Assembly: GCA_029287645.1 (NCBI GenBank)
Contig: JARFQS010000161.1
Location: 1-5,151, forward strand
Direction: 5' to 3'
Length of the DNA: 5,151 bases
Origin: Thermoanaerobaculia bacterium
GTDB taxonomy: Bacteria > Acidobacteriota > Thermoanaerobaculia > Multivoradales > JAHEKO01
Position numbers and translations under genes: made by a program. The notes below the pieces were generated by a model, which was given only the letters and a program-made list of their open reading frames with translations, ran no database searches and was not told the origin of the DNA. Of the stretch, positions 1 to 5,151 are shown piece by piece. Position 1 is the first letter of the stretch. Each line of letters begins with the position of its first letter.

Positions 1-1
1 A

Positions 2-526
2 CGCCGGGGCCAAAAGGGTTTCACCCTGATCGAGCTCCTGATCGTCGTAGCCATCATCGGCATCATCGCGGCGATCTTGATTCCAAACCTGCTCGATGCC
101 CTGCAGAAGGCGAAGCAGAAGCGCACCGTCGGCGACATGCGTGACGTCGGTGCATCCTGGTTTTCATGGCTCACCGACCAGATCGGTGCCGCCGCGGCCG
201 GAACCACTGGACAGTGGGACCAGGGAGACCTCACTCTGATGTCCGGCGGAGGCGACGAGCTCTTGAGCATGCTCTATGTCAGCTCGACCATGTTCTATAT
301 CCAGGAAGTCCCGAACACGGACGGTTGGGGTAACAACTACGACTACTACTACTCCGGCAATCCGTTGACCGCACAGGTCATGGCCATCTTCAGCCCAGGC
401 CGTACCGACGGCACCCTCGCCGCTCCGTACCAGATGGGTCCGTTCCTGGCCACCGACTACGATCAGGACATCGTGTGGTCCGACGGTTTCTTCGTCCGGT
501 ACCCCGCGGGTGCCAAGATCGAGTAA
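2..526 (+). CDS. GspG-like type IV pilin / major pseudopilin, 5' truncated
   Basis: This encodes a type IV pilin-like subunit that is inserted in the inner membrane, cleaved and N-methylated by prepilin peptidase, and assembled into a pilus or type II secretion pseudopilus. The start codon lies upstream of the window. The visible leader end reads RRGQKG, followed by the classic G|F cleavage site (F codon at 20-22), FTLIELLIVV, Glu at mature position 5 and a hydrophobic helix ending in IPNLL. The mature protein is 168 residues. After the helix, KQKRT..DMRDVG resembles the GspG-like class. A tyrosine-rich DGWGN..YDYYY segment lies at mature residues 101-111, where GspG proteins have a D-x-WG-N-P-like turn, and DIVWSDG..VRYP near the C terminus is typical of a GspG-like subgroup. 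A Gly/Ala/Thr-rich stretch (GAAAAGTTGQ) sits mid-protein. It could be a pilus major pilin rather than a secretion pseudopilin; sequence alone does not decide. A terminator follows, so it ends its own transcription unit. Confidence 0.93.
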   Translation, partial: RRGQKGFTLIELLIVVAIIGIIAAILIPNLLDALQKAKQKRTVGDMRDVGASWFSWLTDQIGAAAAGTTGQWDQGDLTLMSGGGDELLSMLYVSSTMFYIQEVPNTDGWGNNYDYYYSGNPLTAQVMAIFSPGRTDGTLAAPYQMGPFLATDYDQDIVWSDGFFVRYPAGAKIE

Positions 527-550
527 CCGACCTGACACAACCATGGGTCC

Positions 551-590
551 AAAAAGGGGGCACCGCGAGTCGCGGCGCCCCCTTTTCTTT
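551..590 (+). terminator. Rho-independent terminator of the GspG-like pilin gene
   Basis: The hairpin pairs GGGGGC (556-561) with GCCCCC (577-582). One A/C mismatch (562/576) follows, then CCGCG (563-567) pairs with CGCGG (571-575) around an AGT loop (568-570). It is flanked by AAAAA upstream and TTTTCTTT (583-590) downstream; the A and T runs can extend the stem. It begins 25 bases after the pilin stop codon. It separates the pilin transcript from the M20 peptidase gene and argues against peptidase starts upstream of about 590. Confidence 0.9.
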
Positions 591-624
591 GTGGATTTGA
601 TTGCACATTTCCGGCAGCATCGCC

Positions 625-633
625 TGCTACACT
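625..633 (+). promoter_or_regulatory. Candidate extended -10 promoter of the M20-prepilin peptidase-kinase operon
   Basis: TGCTACACT fits an extended -10 element (TGn followed by TACACT). It lies in the short gap between the terminator and the peptidase start. No good -35 is seen at 16-18 bases: TTGCAC at 601-606 is 21 bases away. Transcription would begin near 640, leaving only about five bases before the GTG at 645. This is inference from one short motif. Confidence 0.3.
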
Positions 634-644
634 CGACATCGACC

Positions 645-2003
645 GTGCGAGCTTCGGTAACGGCCCTCCTCTTCTCTCTGTTTCTCACCCCTGCTCTCGT
701 CCGAGGCGCAGGGAGCGACTCGGCTTTGGCGCTCGACTGGCTTCGCGACTACCTCAGCATCGACTCCTCGACACCGGCAGGAGCCGAAGAGGCCGCCGCC
801 TACCTGCGCGATGTGCTGCATCGGCACGGTATCGCTACGCGCTGGCTCGTATCGCCCGAGGGCAGGCCCAGTCTCTACGCCCGCCTGGACCCCGAGGAAG
901 AGGTCACGGAGACGGTCGTCTTGCTTCACCATGCCGATGTCGTGCCTCCGGGCTCGGGATGGACACAAGAGCCCTTCGAGGCTGCGATCGTCGACGGGAC
1001 GATCTACGGGAGAGGCGCGGTCGACGACAAGAGCCTCGGAATAGCCCACCTGTGGACCTTTATCGAGGCCAGCAAGAACAGGTCGAAGCTCACGAGGGGC
1101 CTCGTCTTCCTGACCGTCACGGACGAGGAGACGGGAGGAGCGCAGGGGTCCGGCTGGCTCGTGGAGAATCACCCAGAGCTCTTTCAGGGTGTGACCGCAG
1201 TGCTCGGAGAAGGTGGTATGAACCGCGTGCGAGGAGACCACGTCGTGTGGTGGGGAATCGAGGTGGCGCAGAAGCGGCCGCTTTGGCTCCGAGCCACCTC
1301 CCACGGCAGGCCGGGGCACGGCTCGACCGTCAACCTGCACACTTCACCCCACCGGCTCATTCGCGGCCTGAATCGCCTGCTGGAGCGTCCCCTGGACTTT
1401 CGCATTACTCCCGAGGCCAGGCGCTACCTCGAAGCCGTGGCACCGATGGAGCCGCGTGGCTTTCAGGAGGTGGTGGCCAACATGGATGAGATCTTCGGCA
1501 ATCCGGACCCTGCGACACGGCTGATGCCGGGCATGCCGAGCTACTTCCTGGACAGTATTCAGATCAACGGACTGGAGGCGGGCGAGCGCCTCAACGCGGC
1601 ACCAGATCAAGCCACCGCGCTGATCGATATTCGCCTTCTTCCCGACACCGACGCCGACGCGCTGTTGGACGAGATCCGCGAGCTCCTTGGCGACGATATC
1701 GAGGTCGAGGTGATGTTGTCGGCTCCCCCCAGCCCCTCATCGCCAACGGACACACAGTTCTTTCTGTGTTTTCAGGACGTCCTGGAGAAGAAAGCGCCCG
1801 TGGCCCCGGCGTTCATCCCCGGAATCACCGATGCGCGCTACTTCCGGCAGCAGGGCATTCCGGCCTACGGCTTCTCACCCTTCCTGCTCGACAGCGGGAG
1901 CCTGCGCGGAATCCATGGCCCCGACGAGCGGATCTCCGTAGAGACCTTCCGGGCTGGCGTGGCCGAATTCCAGCGAGTCACCATGAGTTGCCTTCTGGAG
2001 TAG
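645..2003 (+). CDS. Exported M20-family zinc metallopeptidase / amidohydrolase
   Basis: This is a predicted two-metal hydrolase of the M20 family (carboxypeptidase, dipeptidase and aminoacylase relatives), cleaving a peptide or N-acyl amide bond. Substrate cannot be told from sequence. With the GTG start it has 452 residues, including a signal peptide at about 1-22 (hydrophobic TALLFSLFLTPALV), so it probably acts in the periplasm or outside. Family ligands are in place: H96-A-D98 (HADVVP), D127 in GRGAVDDK, the E161/E162 pair in TDEETGG, E189 in GEGG and H424 in GIHGPDER. HGRPGHGS at 220-227 marks the inserted dimerisation domain. Length is normal for the family. GTG 645 is chosen because it directly precedes the signal peptide and lies beyond the terminator; no ribosome binding site is visible. 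ATG 543 (486 residues) is possible but would translate through the terminator hairpin. Only three bases separate its stop from the prepilin peptidase start, so it probably opens that operon. The family call is firm; the start and the role are not. Confidence 0.9.
   Translation: MRASVTALLFSLFLTPALVRGAGSDSALALDWLRDYLSIDSSTPAGAEEAAAYLRDVLHRHGIATRWLVSPEGRPSLYARLDPEEEVTETVVLLHHADVVPPGSGWTQEPFEAAIVDGTIYGRGAVDDKSLGIAHLWTFIEASKNRSKLTRGLVFLTVTDEETGGAQGSGWLVENHPELFQGVTAVLGEGGMNRVRGDHVVWWGIEVAQKRPLWLRATSHGRPGHGSTVNLHTSPHRLIRGLNRLLERPLDFRITPEARRYLEAVAPMEPRGFQEVVANMDEIFGNPDPATRLMPGMPSYFLDSIQINGLEAGERLNAAPDQATALIDIRLLPDTDADALLDEIRELLGDDIEVEVMLSAPPSPSSPTDTQFFLCFQDVLEKKAPVAPAFIPGITDARYFRQQGIPAYGFSPFLLDSGSLRGIHGPDERISVETFRAGVAEFQRVTMSCLLE
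1997..2000 (+). promoter_or_regulatory. Ribosome binding site of the prepilin peptidase gene
   Basis: GGAG lies six bases before ATG 2007, inside the last codons of the M20 peptidase gene. It supports that start and implies that translation of the two genes is coupled. Confidence 0.7.
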
Positions 2004-2006
2004 AGC

Positions 2007-2783
2007 ATGGCAGCTGACTCTCCTCTCATCCTTGTCTACGCCGCCCTCATCGGTCTGATCGTCGGCAGCTACCTGAACGTCCTGGTCTACCGCCTGCCTT
2101 CTGGCAAGTCCACCATCTGGCCGCGGTCACGCTGTCCCTATTGCGACGGTGCCATCAAGGCGCGAGACAACATTCCGGTTCTGAGCTTTCTGTGGCTCAA
2201 GGGTCGCTGCCGCCATTGTGGTGCACCCATCTCTTGGCGCTACCCCTTGATCGAGGGCTTCATGGCTCTGGCCTTCGTGGCCTGCATGCTGAGGTTCGGT
2301 TTGACCGCCGAAACCTTGATCGCCGTCATCTTCGTATCGCTCATGGTGCTGCTCGCCGCCATCGATCTGCAGCACTTCCTCTTGCCCGACAGCGTCACCC
2401 TGACCGGCCTTCTCGCCGGGCTGGCCTTGCGAGCCTGGCACCCCTACTCTTCCTTCATGGATTCGCTCGTCGGTGCAGCCATCGGCGCCGGCCTGCTGAT
2501 CCTGCTCATCAACTTCTGGTTCTGGCTGCGCAACGAAGAAGGCATGGGATTGGGTGACGTCAACATGCTGGCTCTGATTGGAGCCTTCCTCGGCTGGCAG
2601 GGCGTCCTGACCACCCTGTTCGTGGCGGCTTTGACAGGCGCCGTTACGGGTGTCGCCTTGCTCATGACCGGCCGGGTCGGCCTCCGATCGAGGCTGCCGT
2701 TCGGTGTCTTTCTCGCGCTGGGCGGGCTCGTCTCGCTCTTCTTCCGTGACTTCCTGTCGCTGTATTTCAACGGCCTCCCATGA
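2007..2783 (+). CDS. pilD: Prepilin leader peptidase / N-methyltransferase
   Basis: This integral inner-membrane aspartic protease removes the short leader of type IV prepilins and pseudopilins at the G|F bond and methylates the new N-terminal Phe (A24 family; PilD, GspO, TcpJ). It has 258 residues, normal for a full bifunctional enzyme. The N-terminal cytoplasmic methyltransferase region carries GSYLNVLVYRLP and two zinc-binding cysteine pairs, CPYC (C43, C46) and CRHC (C68, C71). The catalytic aspartates are D120 in AAIDLQHFLLPD and D184 in GLGDVNM. About eight hydrophobic segments span the chain. The GxGD motif is followed by VN where many homologues have a Lys (GxGDxK), a small deviation. 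It follows the M20 gene after three bases and overlaps the kinase gene by ATGA, so the three genes read as one operon. Its likely substrates include the two pilins in this window. The symbol follows function; gspO would be equally valid. Confidence 0.96.
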   Translation: MAADSPLILVYAALIGLIVGSYLNVLVYRLPSGKSTIWPRSRCPYCDGAIKARDNIPVLSFLWLKGRCRHCGAPISWRYPLIEGFMALAFVACMLRFGLTAETLIAVIFVSLMVLLAAIDLQHFLLPDSVTLTGLLAGLALRAWHPYSSFMDSLVGAAIGAGLLILLINFWFWLRNEEGMGLGDVNMLALIGAFLGWQGVLTTLFVAALTGAVTGVALLMTGRVGLRSRLPFGVFLALGGLVSLFFRDFLSLYFNGLP

Positions 2784-4519
2784 CGCCTTCACGTCGGTTC
2801 CAGCTGGGCCTGAGGCGAGAAGTCTCCGTCTTGCTGCCGGCGATTCTCTTTCTTCTCGTCCTGCTCTCCGGGTTTGCCGTTCTGAGCTATCGGAGCGGAG
2901 TCCAACTCCTGATCGAGGAACGACAGATCGAGGCTTCAGCGCTCGCCCGCCAGGTGGCCTCGACCCTGACCGTGGGACCGCTGCCGAGCGAAGCATCGCT
3001 GCATCGCCGCGCCCCCAGGGCAAAGGGCATCGTGGTGCTGGACGACCAGGGACAGCCGCTCGCATCCTACGGCGACTTCGGAACCGGGCCGCTTCTGGCA
3101 TCGTTGGAGGGGCCCCAGCTCTCCCAGACCTCGGCCATCGGGCCCGACTCCGAGGTCGGACCTGTCGTCGCGGGATTCACTCCTCTGGATCGGGGCGAAG
3201 GAGCTCAGATCGTCCGGGTCGATCTTCCGGCCACCCAACTGGAACGCCAACGACGAACCGCTCAGAAGCTGTTGTGGGTCGTCCTCCCGGTAGATGTTGC
3301 TCTGATGGGGTTGGTCCTGCTCTTCCTGCCGAGCCTGATCCGGCCTTTCGACACTCTCCTGCAACAGGCCCGTACCCTTGGCGGAGAGCCGGGCGACGAA
3401 GACGAGGTGACGTTCCTCATCTCTACTGTCGAGAAGGCCATGGCATCGCTTCGCGAGCCTCCGGACAGGGCACCCGAAGACGACATCGCGGTGCTGCAGA
3501 GGACCTTGGCGCCCAGCCTGGAGAGCGGCTTTCTCCTCCTCGACATAGAGGGCAGGGTGCTGGCCGTGAACCCGGTAGGGGCCGAGCTTCTGGAGGTCGA
3601 GCCACCCGCCGAGCCCACCCCTGTCGGTGTCCTCCTGCCGCACCACGGCGCCTTCCACGAGGCCTTGGCCAAGGCGGCCGAGCAAGCCACCGGCCTGCCA
3701 CGCCAGGAAGTGATCATCGACACCTCCCAGGGCAACCGCCTTCTCGGCCTCACCGTCCACGCCTTGCGTCGAGACGACGGAGCCGTGCGCGGGCATCTGG
3801 TGCTCTTCGTCGACCTCACCGAAACGCAGCGCCTCGCCGAGCAGGAGCAGCTGGCCACGAGTCTGGCTCAACTCGGCGAGCTCGCAGCCGGAGTCGCACA
3901 CGAGCTTCGCAACAGCCTCGCAACGCTGCGGGGTTATCTGACGCTGATCGAGCGGCGACCCCAGGAAGAGTCGATCAACGACTTCCTGAGTGAGGTGCGC
4001 AGGGAGAGCGATCACCTCCAGCGGGTCCTGGAGGACTTCCTGGCCTTCGCCAGGCCGGAGACGACGCGCATCGAAGCGGTGAACCTGGCTCAGGTCGTCC
4101 GCAGAGCGGCGGCCGACCCAGCGCTCGAAGGCACAGTGGTCAACCTCGAGATCGAGGACACCCCCCTCCACACTCTCCAGGGAGATTCACAGTTGTTGGA
4201 GCGAGCCATCCGGAATCTCCTGCACAACGCAGTCGAGGCCCAGTCCGGTATCGGCGTCGAGGAACCGGTCCGGACCCGGTTGTCGAAGGACCAAAGTCGA
4301 GTCGAGTTGGTGATCGAAGACCGGGGTCCCGGGCTTCCCGTACATGTGCGAGAGAGGTTGTTCCAGCCCTTCGTGACCGGGCGACCCGAGGGCGTCGGGC
4401 TCGGTCTCTCCCTGACCCACCGAATCGTGACCTTGCATGGTGGAACGGTCGATCTCGAGGACCGGACCGATGGGGGAACCCGAGTCACTCTCTCCTTCCC
4501 TGTTGGTGTTTTTGAGTAG
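2780..4519 (+). CDS. Membrane PAS-domain sensor histidine kinase, PilS/NtrB-like
   Basis: This is a two-component sensor kinase of 579 residues that autophosphorylates on His and passes the phosphate to a response regulator. Order of parts: TM1 about 16-37; an extracytoplasmic sensor region about 38-163; TM2 about 164-187; a HAMP-like linker about 188-225 (RPFDTLLQQARTL, then a DEV..L segment); a PAS domain about 236-345 (SGFLLLDIEGRVLAVNP); dimerisation/His domain about 355-425 with H374 in VAHELRNSLATL; and an ATPase domain about 468-575. In the ATPase domain, N479 and N483 form the N box (NLLHNAVEA), D514-x-G-x-G the G1 box (EDRGPGLP), followed by LFQPFVTG and GVGLGLSL. The H box has RNS where the common form is RNP, and the F-box region lacks the usual TTK. 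All catalytic residues seem present. The start overlaps the prepilin peptidase stop (ATGA) with no clear ribosome binding site, so coupled translation is likely. No response regulator gene follows. PilS is a good guess from context, not proven. Confidence 0.92.
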   Translation: MTPSRRFQLGLRREVSVLLPAILFLLVLLSGFAVLSYRSGVQLLIEERQIEASALARQVASTLTVGPLPSEASLHRRAPRAKGIVVLDDQGQPLASYGDFGTGPLLASLEGPQLSQTSAIGPDSEVGPVVAGFTPLDRGEGAQIVRVDLPATQLERQRRTAQKLLWVVLPVDVALMGLVLLFLPSLIRPFDTLLQQARTLGGEPGDEDEVTFLISTVEKAMASLREPPDRAPEDDIAVLQRTLAPSLESGFLLLDIEGRVLAVNPVGAELLEVEPPAEPTPVGVLLPHHGAFHEALAKAAEQATGLPRQEVIIDTSQGNRLLGLTVHALRRDDGAVRGHLVLFVDLTETQRLAEQEQLATSLAQLGELAAGVAHELRNSLATLRGYLTLIERRPQEESINDFLSEVRRESDHLQRVLEDFLAFARPETTRIEAVNLAQVVRRAAADPALEGTVVNLEIEDTPLHTLQGDSQLLERAIRNLLHNAVEAQSGIGVEEPVRTRLSKDQSRVELVIEDRGPGLPVHVRERLFQPFVTGRPEGVGLGLSLTHRIVTLHGGTVDLEDRTDGGTRVTLSFPVGVFE

Positions 4520-4629
4520 ATGCGTAACAGAAAGGGCTGAGAACCCACGGCAACCACGAGCCTCGTCGAACTGCCTCAAGTCACTCTCACAAATAGGTTT
4601 ATCCCGTTGTAGACGGGGACCCGCACGCC
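4520..4629 (+). promoter_or_regulatory. Upstream region of the sigma-54 promoter, possible activator binding region
   Basis: This noncoding stretch lies between the kinase stop and the -24 element. It holds two small dyads: ACGA-GCC-TCGT (4556-4566), centred about 95 bases before the predicted transcription start, and CCCGT-TGTAG-ACGGG (4603-4617), about 46 bases before it. An A/T-richer patch (ACAAATAGGTTTAT, 4588-4601) lies between them. NtrC-type activators usually bind 80-150 bases upstream, so the first dyad is better placed. The arms are short and could arise by chance. No T-run follows either dyad, so neither looks like an intrinsic terminator for the kinase gene. Confidence 0.3.
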
Positions 4630-4645
4630 TGGCACTGGCCTTGCT
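4630..4645 (+). promoter_or_regulatory. Sigma-54 (RpoN) -24/-12 promoter of the minor pilin gene
   Basis: TGGCACTGGCCTTGCT matches the sigma-54 consensus TGGCACG-N4-TTGCW at every defined position but one (T for G at 4636). The invariant GG (4631-4632) and GC (4643-4644) are separated by exactly ten bases, as required. The predicted start is near 4656, giving a leader of about 23 bases that contains the ribosome binding site of the pilin gene. Expression would need RpoN plus an ATP-dependent NtrC-family activator such as PilR. Confidence 0.85.
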
Positions 4646-4665
4646 TTGAAGTCACCCGTCCGGAA

Positions 4666-4671
4666 AAGGAG
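4666..4671 (+). promoter_or_regulatory. Ribosome binding site of the minor pilin gene
   Basis: AAGGAG lies seven bases before ATG 4679, a near-ideal Shine-Dalgarno sequence that fixes the start of the downstream pilin gene. Confidence 0.88.
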
Positions 4672-4678
4672 CTTGCAT

Positions 4679-5151
4679 ATGCACCGCAGTAGCAGAAGAC
4701 GTCTGCAGTCTGGGTTCACCGTCATCGAGATGATCGTCATCGTCGCGGTGATCGGCATCATGGCCACGATCGGAATCCCCAATCTGCTCCGCGTGATTCA
4801 CCGCGCCAAGATCGAAGGCATCGCCCGTGAGACCTCTACCCTGATGCAAAGGGCGAGGTCCGAGTCCGTGCGCCAGAACGTCCCCACGGTGGTGCGATTC
4901 GATCTCACCAGAAACGAGGTCGTGGCTTTCGCCGACGTCGACGGAGTGGCTATCGCAACCCCTCCCGACATGTTCTACAACCCGGTGGCGGGGCAACCGC
5001 ACAGAACCACCGACTATGAGATCGGGCGATACCAGCTGCCCGAGAACGTCCTGTTCCAGGAGCCACCGGCAGATGGCGACGGTCCGATCAAGGACTTCAC
5101 ACCCAACGGAACGGAAAGCGTCGCTATCTTCGATCCGAACGGCTCGATCCG
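4679..5151 (+). CDS. FimT/GspH-like minor (pseudo)pilin, 3' truncated
   Basis: This is a minor pilin or pseudopilin, a low-abundance subunit thought to help prime or cap the pilus or pseudopilus. 157 codons are visible before the window ends and no stop is reached. The leader is 12 residues and basic (MHRSSRRRLQSG), cut before F13; Glu17 is mature position 5, followed by a hydrophobic helix ending in GIPNLL. Features of the FimT/GspH group are RARSESVRQNVPTVVRFDL (residues 58-76), the strand VVAFADVDG (81-89) and VAIFDPNGSI (148-157), a late beta-strand motif of that family. By family length perhaps a few tens of residues are missing. It has its own sigma-54 promoter and a strong ribosome binding site, so it probably opens a minor pilin operon continuing beyond the window. 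The family is clear; whether it serves a pilus or a secretion system is not. Confidence 0.9.
   Translation, partial: MHRSSRRRLQSGFTVIEMIVIVAVIGIMATIGIPNLLRVIHRAKIEGIARETSTLMQRARSESVRQNVPTVVRFDLTRNEVVAFADVDGVAIATPPDMFYNPVAGQPHRTTDYEIGRYQLPENVLFQEPPADGDGPIKDFTPNGTESVAIFDPNGSI

Noticed and set aside
612..628. CGGCAGCATCGCCTGCT as a second sigma-54 promoter before the M20 gene
   Set aside because: GG and GC are 11 bases apart instead of the strict 10, and the flanking consensus is poor.
627..1340. Open frame on the - strand opposite the M20 peptidase
   Set aside because: It is a shadow frame with no family resemblance; the M20 metal ligands on the + strand are intact.
2127..3101. Long open frame on the - strand (324 codons) overlapping the prepilin peptidase and kinase genes
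   Set aside because: It is a shadow of GC-rich codon bias on the opposite strand; the product is low-complexity, Gln/Gly/Arg-rich and matches no family I know, while the + strand encodes clear conserved proteins.
2704..3993. Long + strand frame (429 codons) in another frame of the kinase gene
   Set aside because: It gives an Arg/Pro/Gly-rich translation typical of a frame-shifted GC-rich gene; no domain.
2936..4171. Long open frame on the - strand (411 codons) inside the kinase gene
   Set aside because: It is antisense to the sensor, PAS and His domains, which are plainly coded on the + strand; no recognisable motif and no start signal.
4520..4540. Six-codon frame (MRNRKG) directly after the kinase stop as a leader peptide
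   Set aside because: No ribosome binding site, no attenuator structure or T-run, and length expected by chance.
4534..4546. GGGCTGAGAACCC resembling the CUGAGA part of a TPP riboswitch
   Set aside because: The second conserved half (GAACCTGAT and the following motif) is absent, and the sequence lies upstream of the sigma-54 start, so it would not be in the pilin leader.
4541..4640. Possible c-di-GMP (GEMM) or SAM-type riboswitch, suggested by GGCAACC and GGGGACCCGCACGCC
   Set aside because: The conserved cores of these classes are not present in order, and the promoter lies at the end of the region.
4578..4655. AAGTCAC repeated at 4578-4584 and 4649-4655
   Set aside because: A single seven-base repeat in about 160 bases is expected by chance, and the second copy overlaps the predicted transcription start area rather than an activator position.

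Overview
The window is GC-rich bacterial DNA carrying one type IV pilus / type II secretion (pseudopilin) locus, with every supported gene on the + strand. It holds three complete genes and two pilin genes cut by the window edges. The organism is very probably Gram-negative: there is a pseudopilin system, a periplasm-facing sensor kinase and an exported hydrolase. The first pilin has a post-helix region (KQKRT..DMR) and a C-terminal DIVWSDG..VRYP segment that I associate, from memory of the family, with GspG-like proteins of Acidobacteriota and related groups. No search was run, so the taxon is a guess.

Layout. (1) 2-526: GspG-like (pseudo)pilin, missing only its start codon and the first part of its leader, followed by a strong intrinsic terminator at 551-590. 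(2) 645-2003: M20-family metallopeptidase with a predicted signal peptide. (3) 2007-2783: prepilin peptidase (PilD/GspO type), three bases after the M20 stop. (4) 2780-4519: membrane-bound PAS-containing sensor histidine kinase, PilS/NtrB-like, overlapping the previous gene by ATGA. (5) 4520-4678: intergenic region with a near-perfect sigma-54 (-24/-12) promoter. (6) 4679-5151: FimT/GspH-like minor pilin with an excellent ribosome binding site, cut by the window end.

How it fits together. The prepilin peptidase would cleave and N-methylate both pilins; both have the G|F cleavage site and Glu at mature position 5. The kinase is of the kind that usually works with NtrC-type activators of sigma-54, and the next gene downstream is preceded by a sigma-54 promoter. 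This resembles PilS-PilR control of pilin genes, but no response regulator is visible here. The M20 peptidase is the unexplained member: it is tightly coupled to the prepilin peptidase and kinase, yet is not a known pilus component. I see no CRISPR array, insertion sequence, tRNA, rRNA or other clear mobile element.
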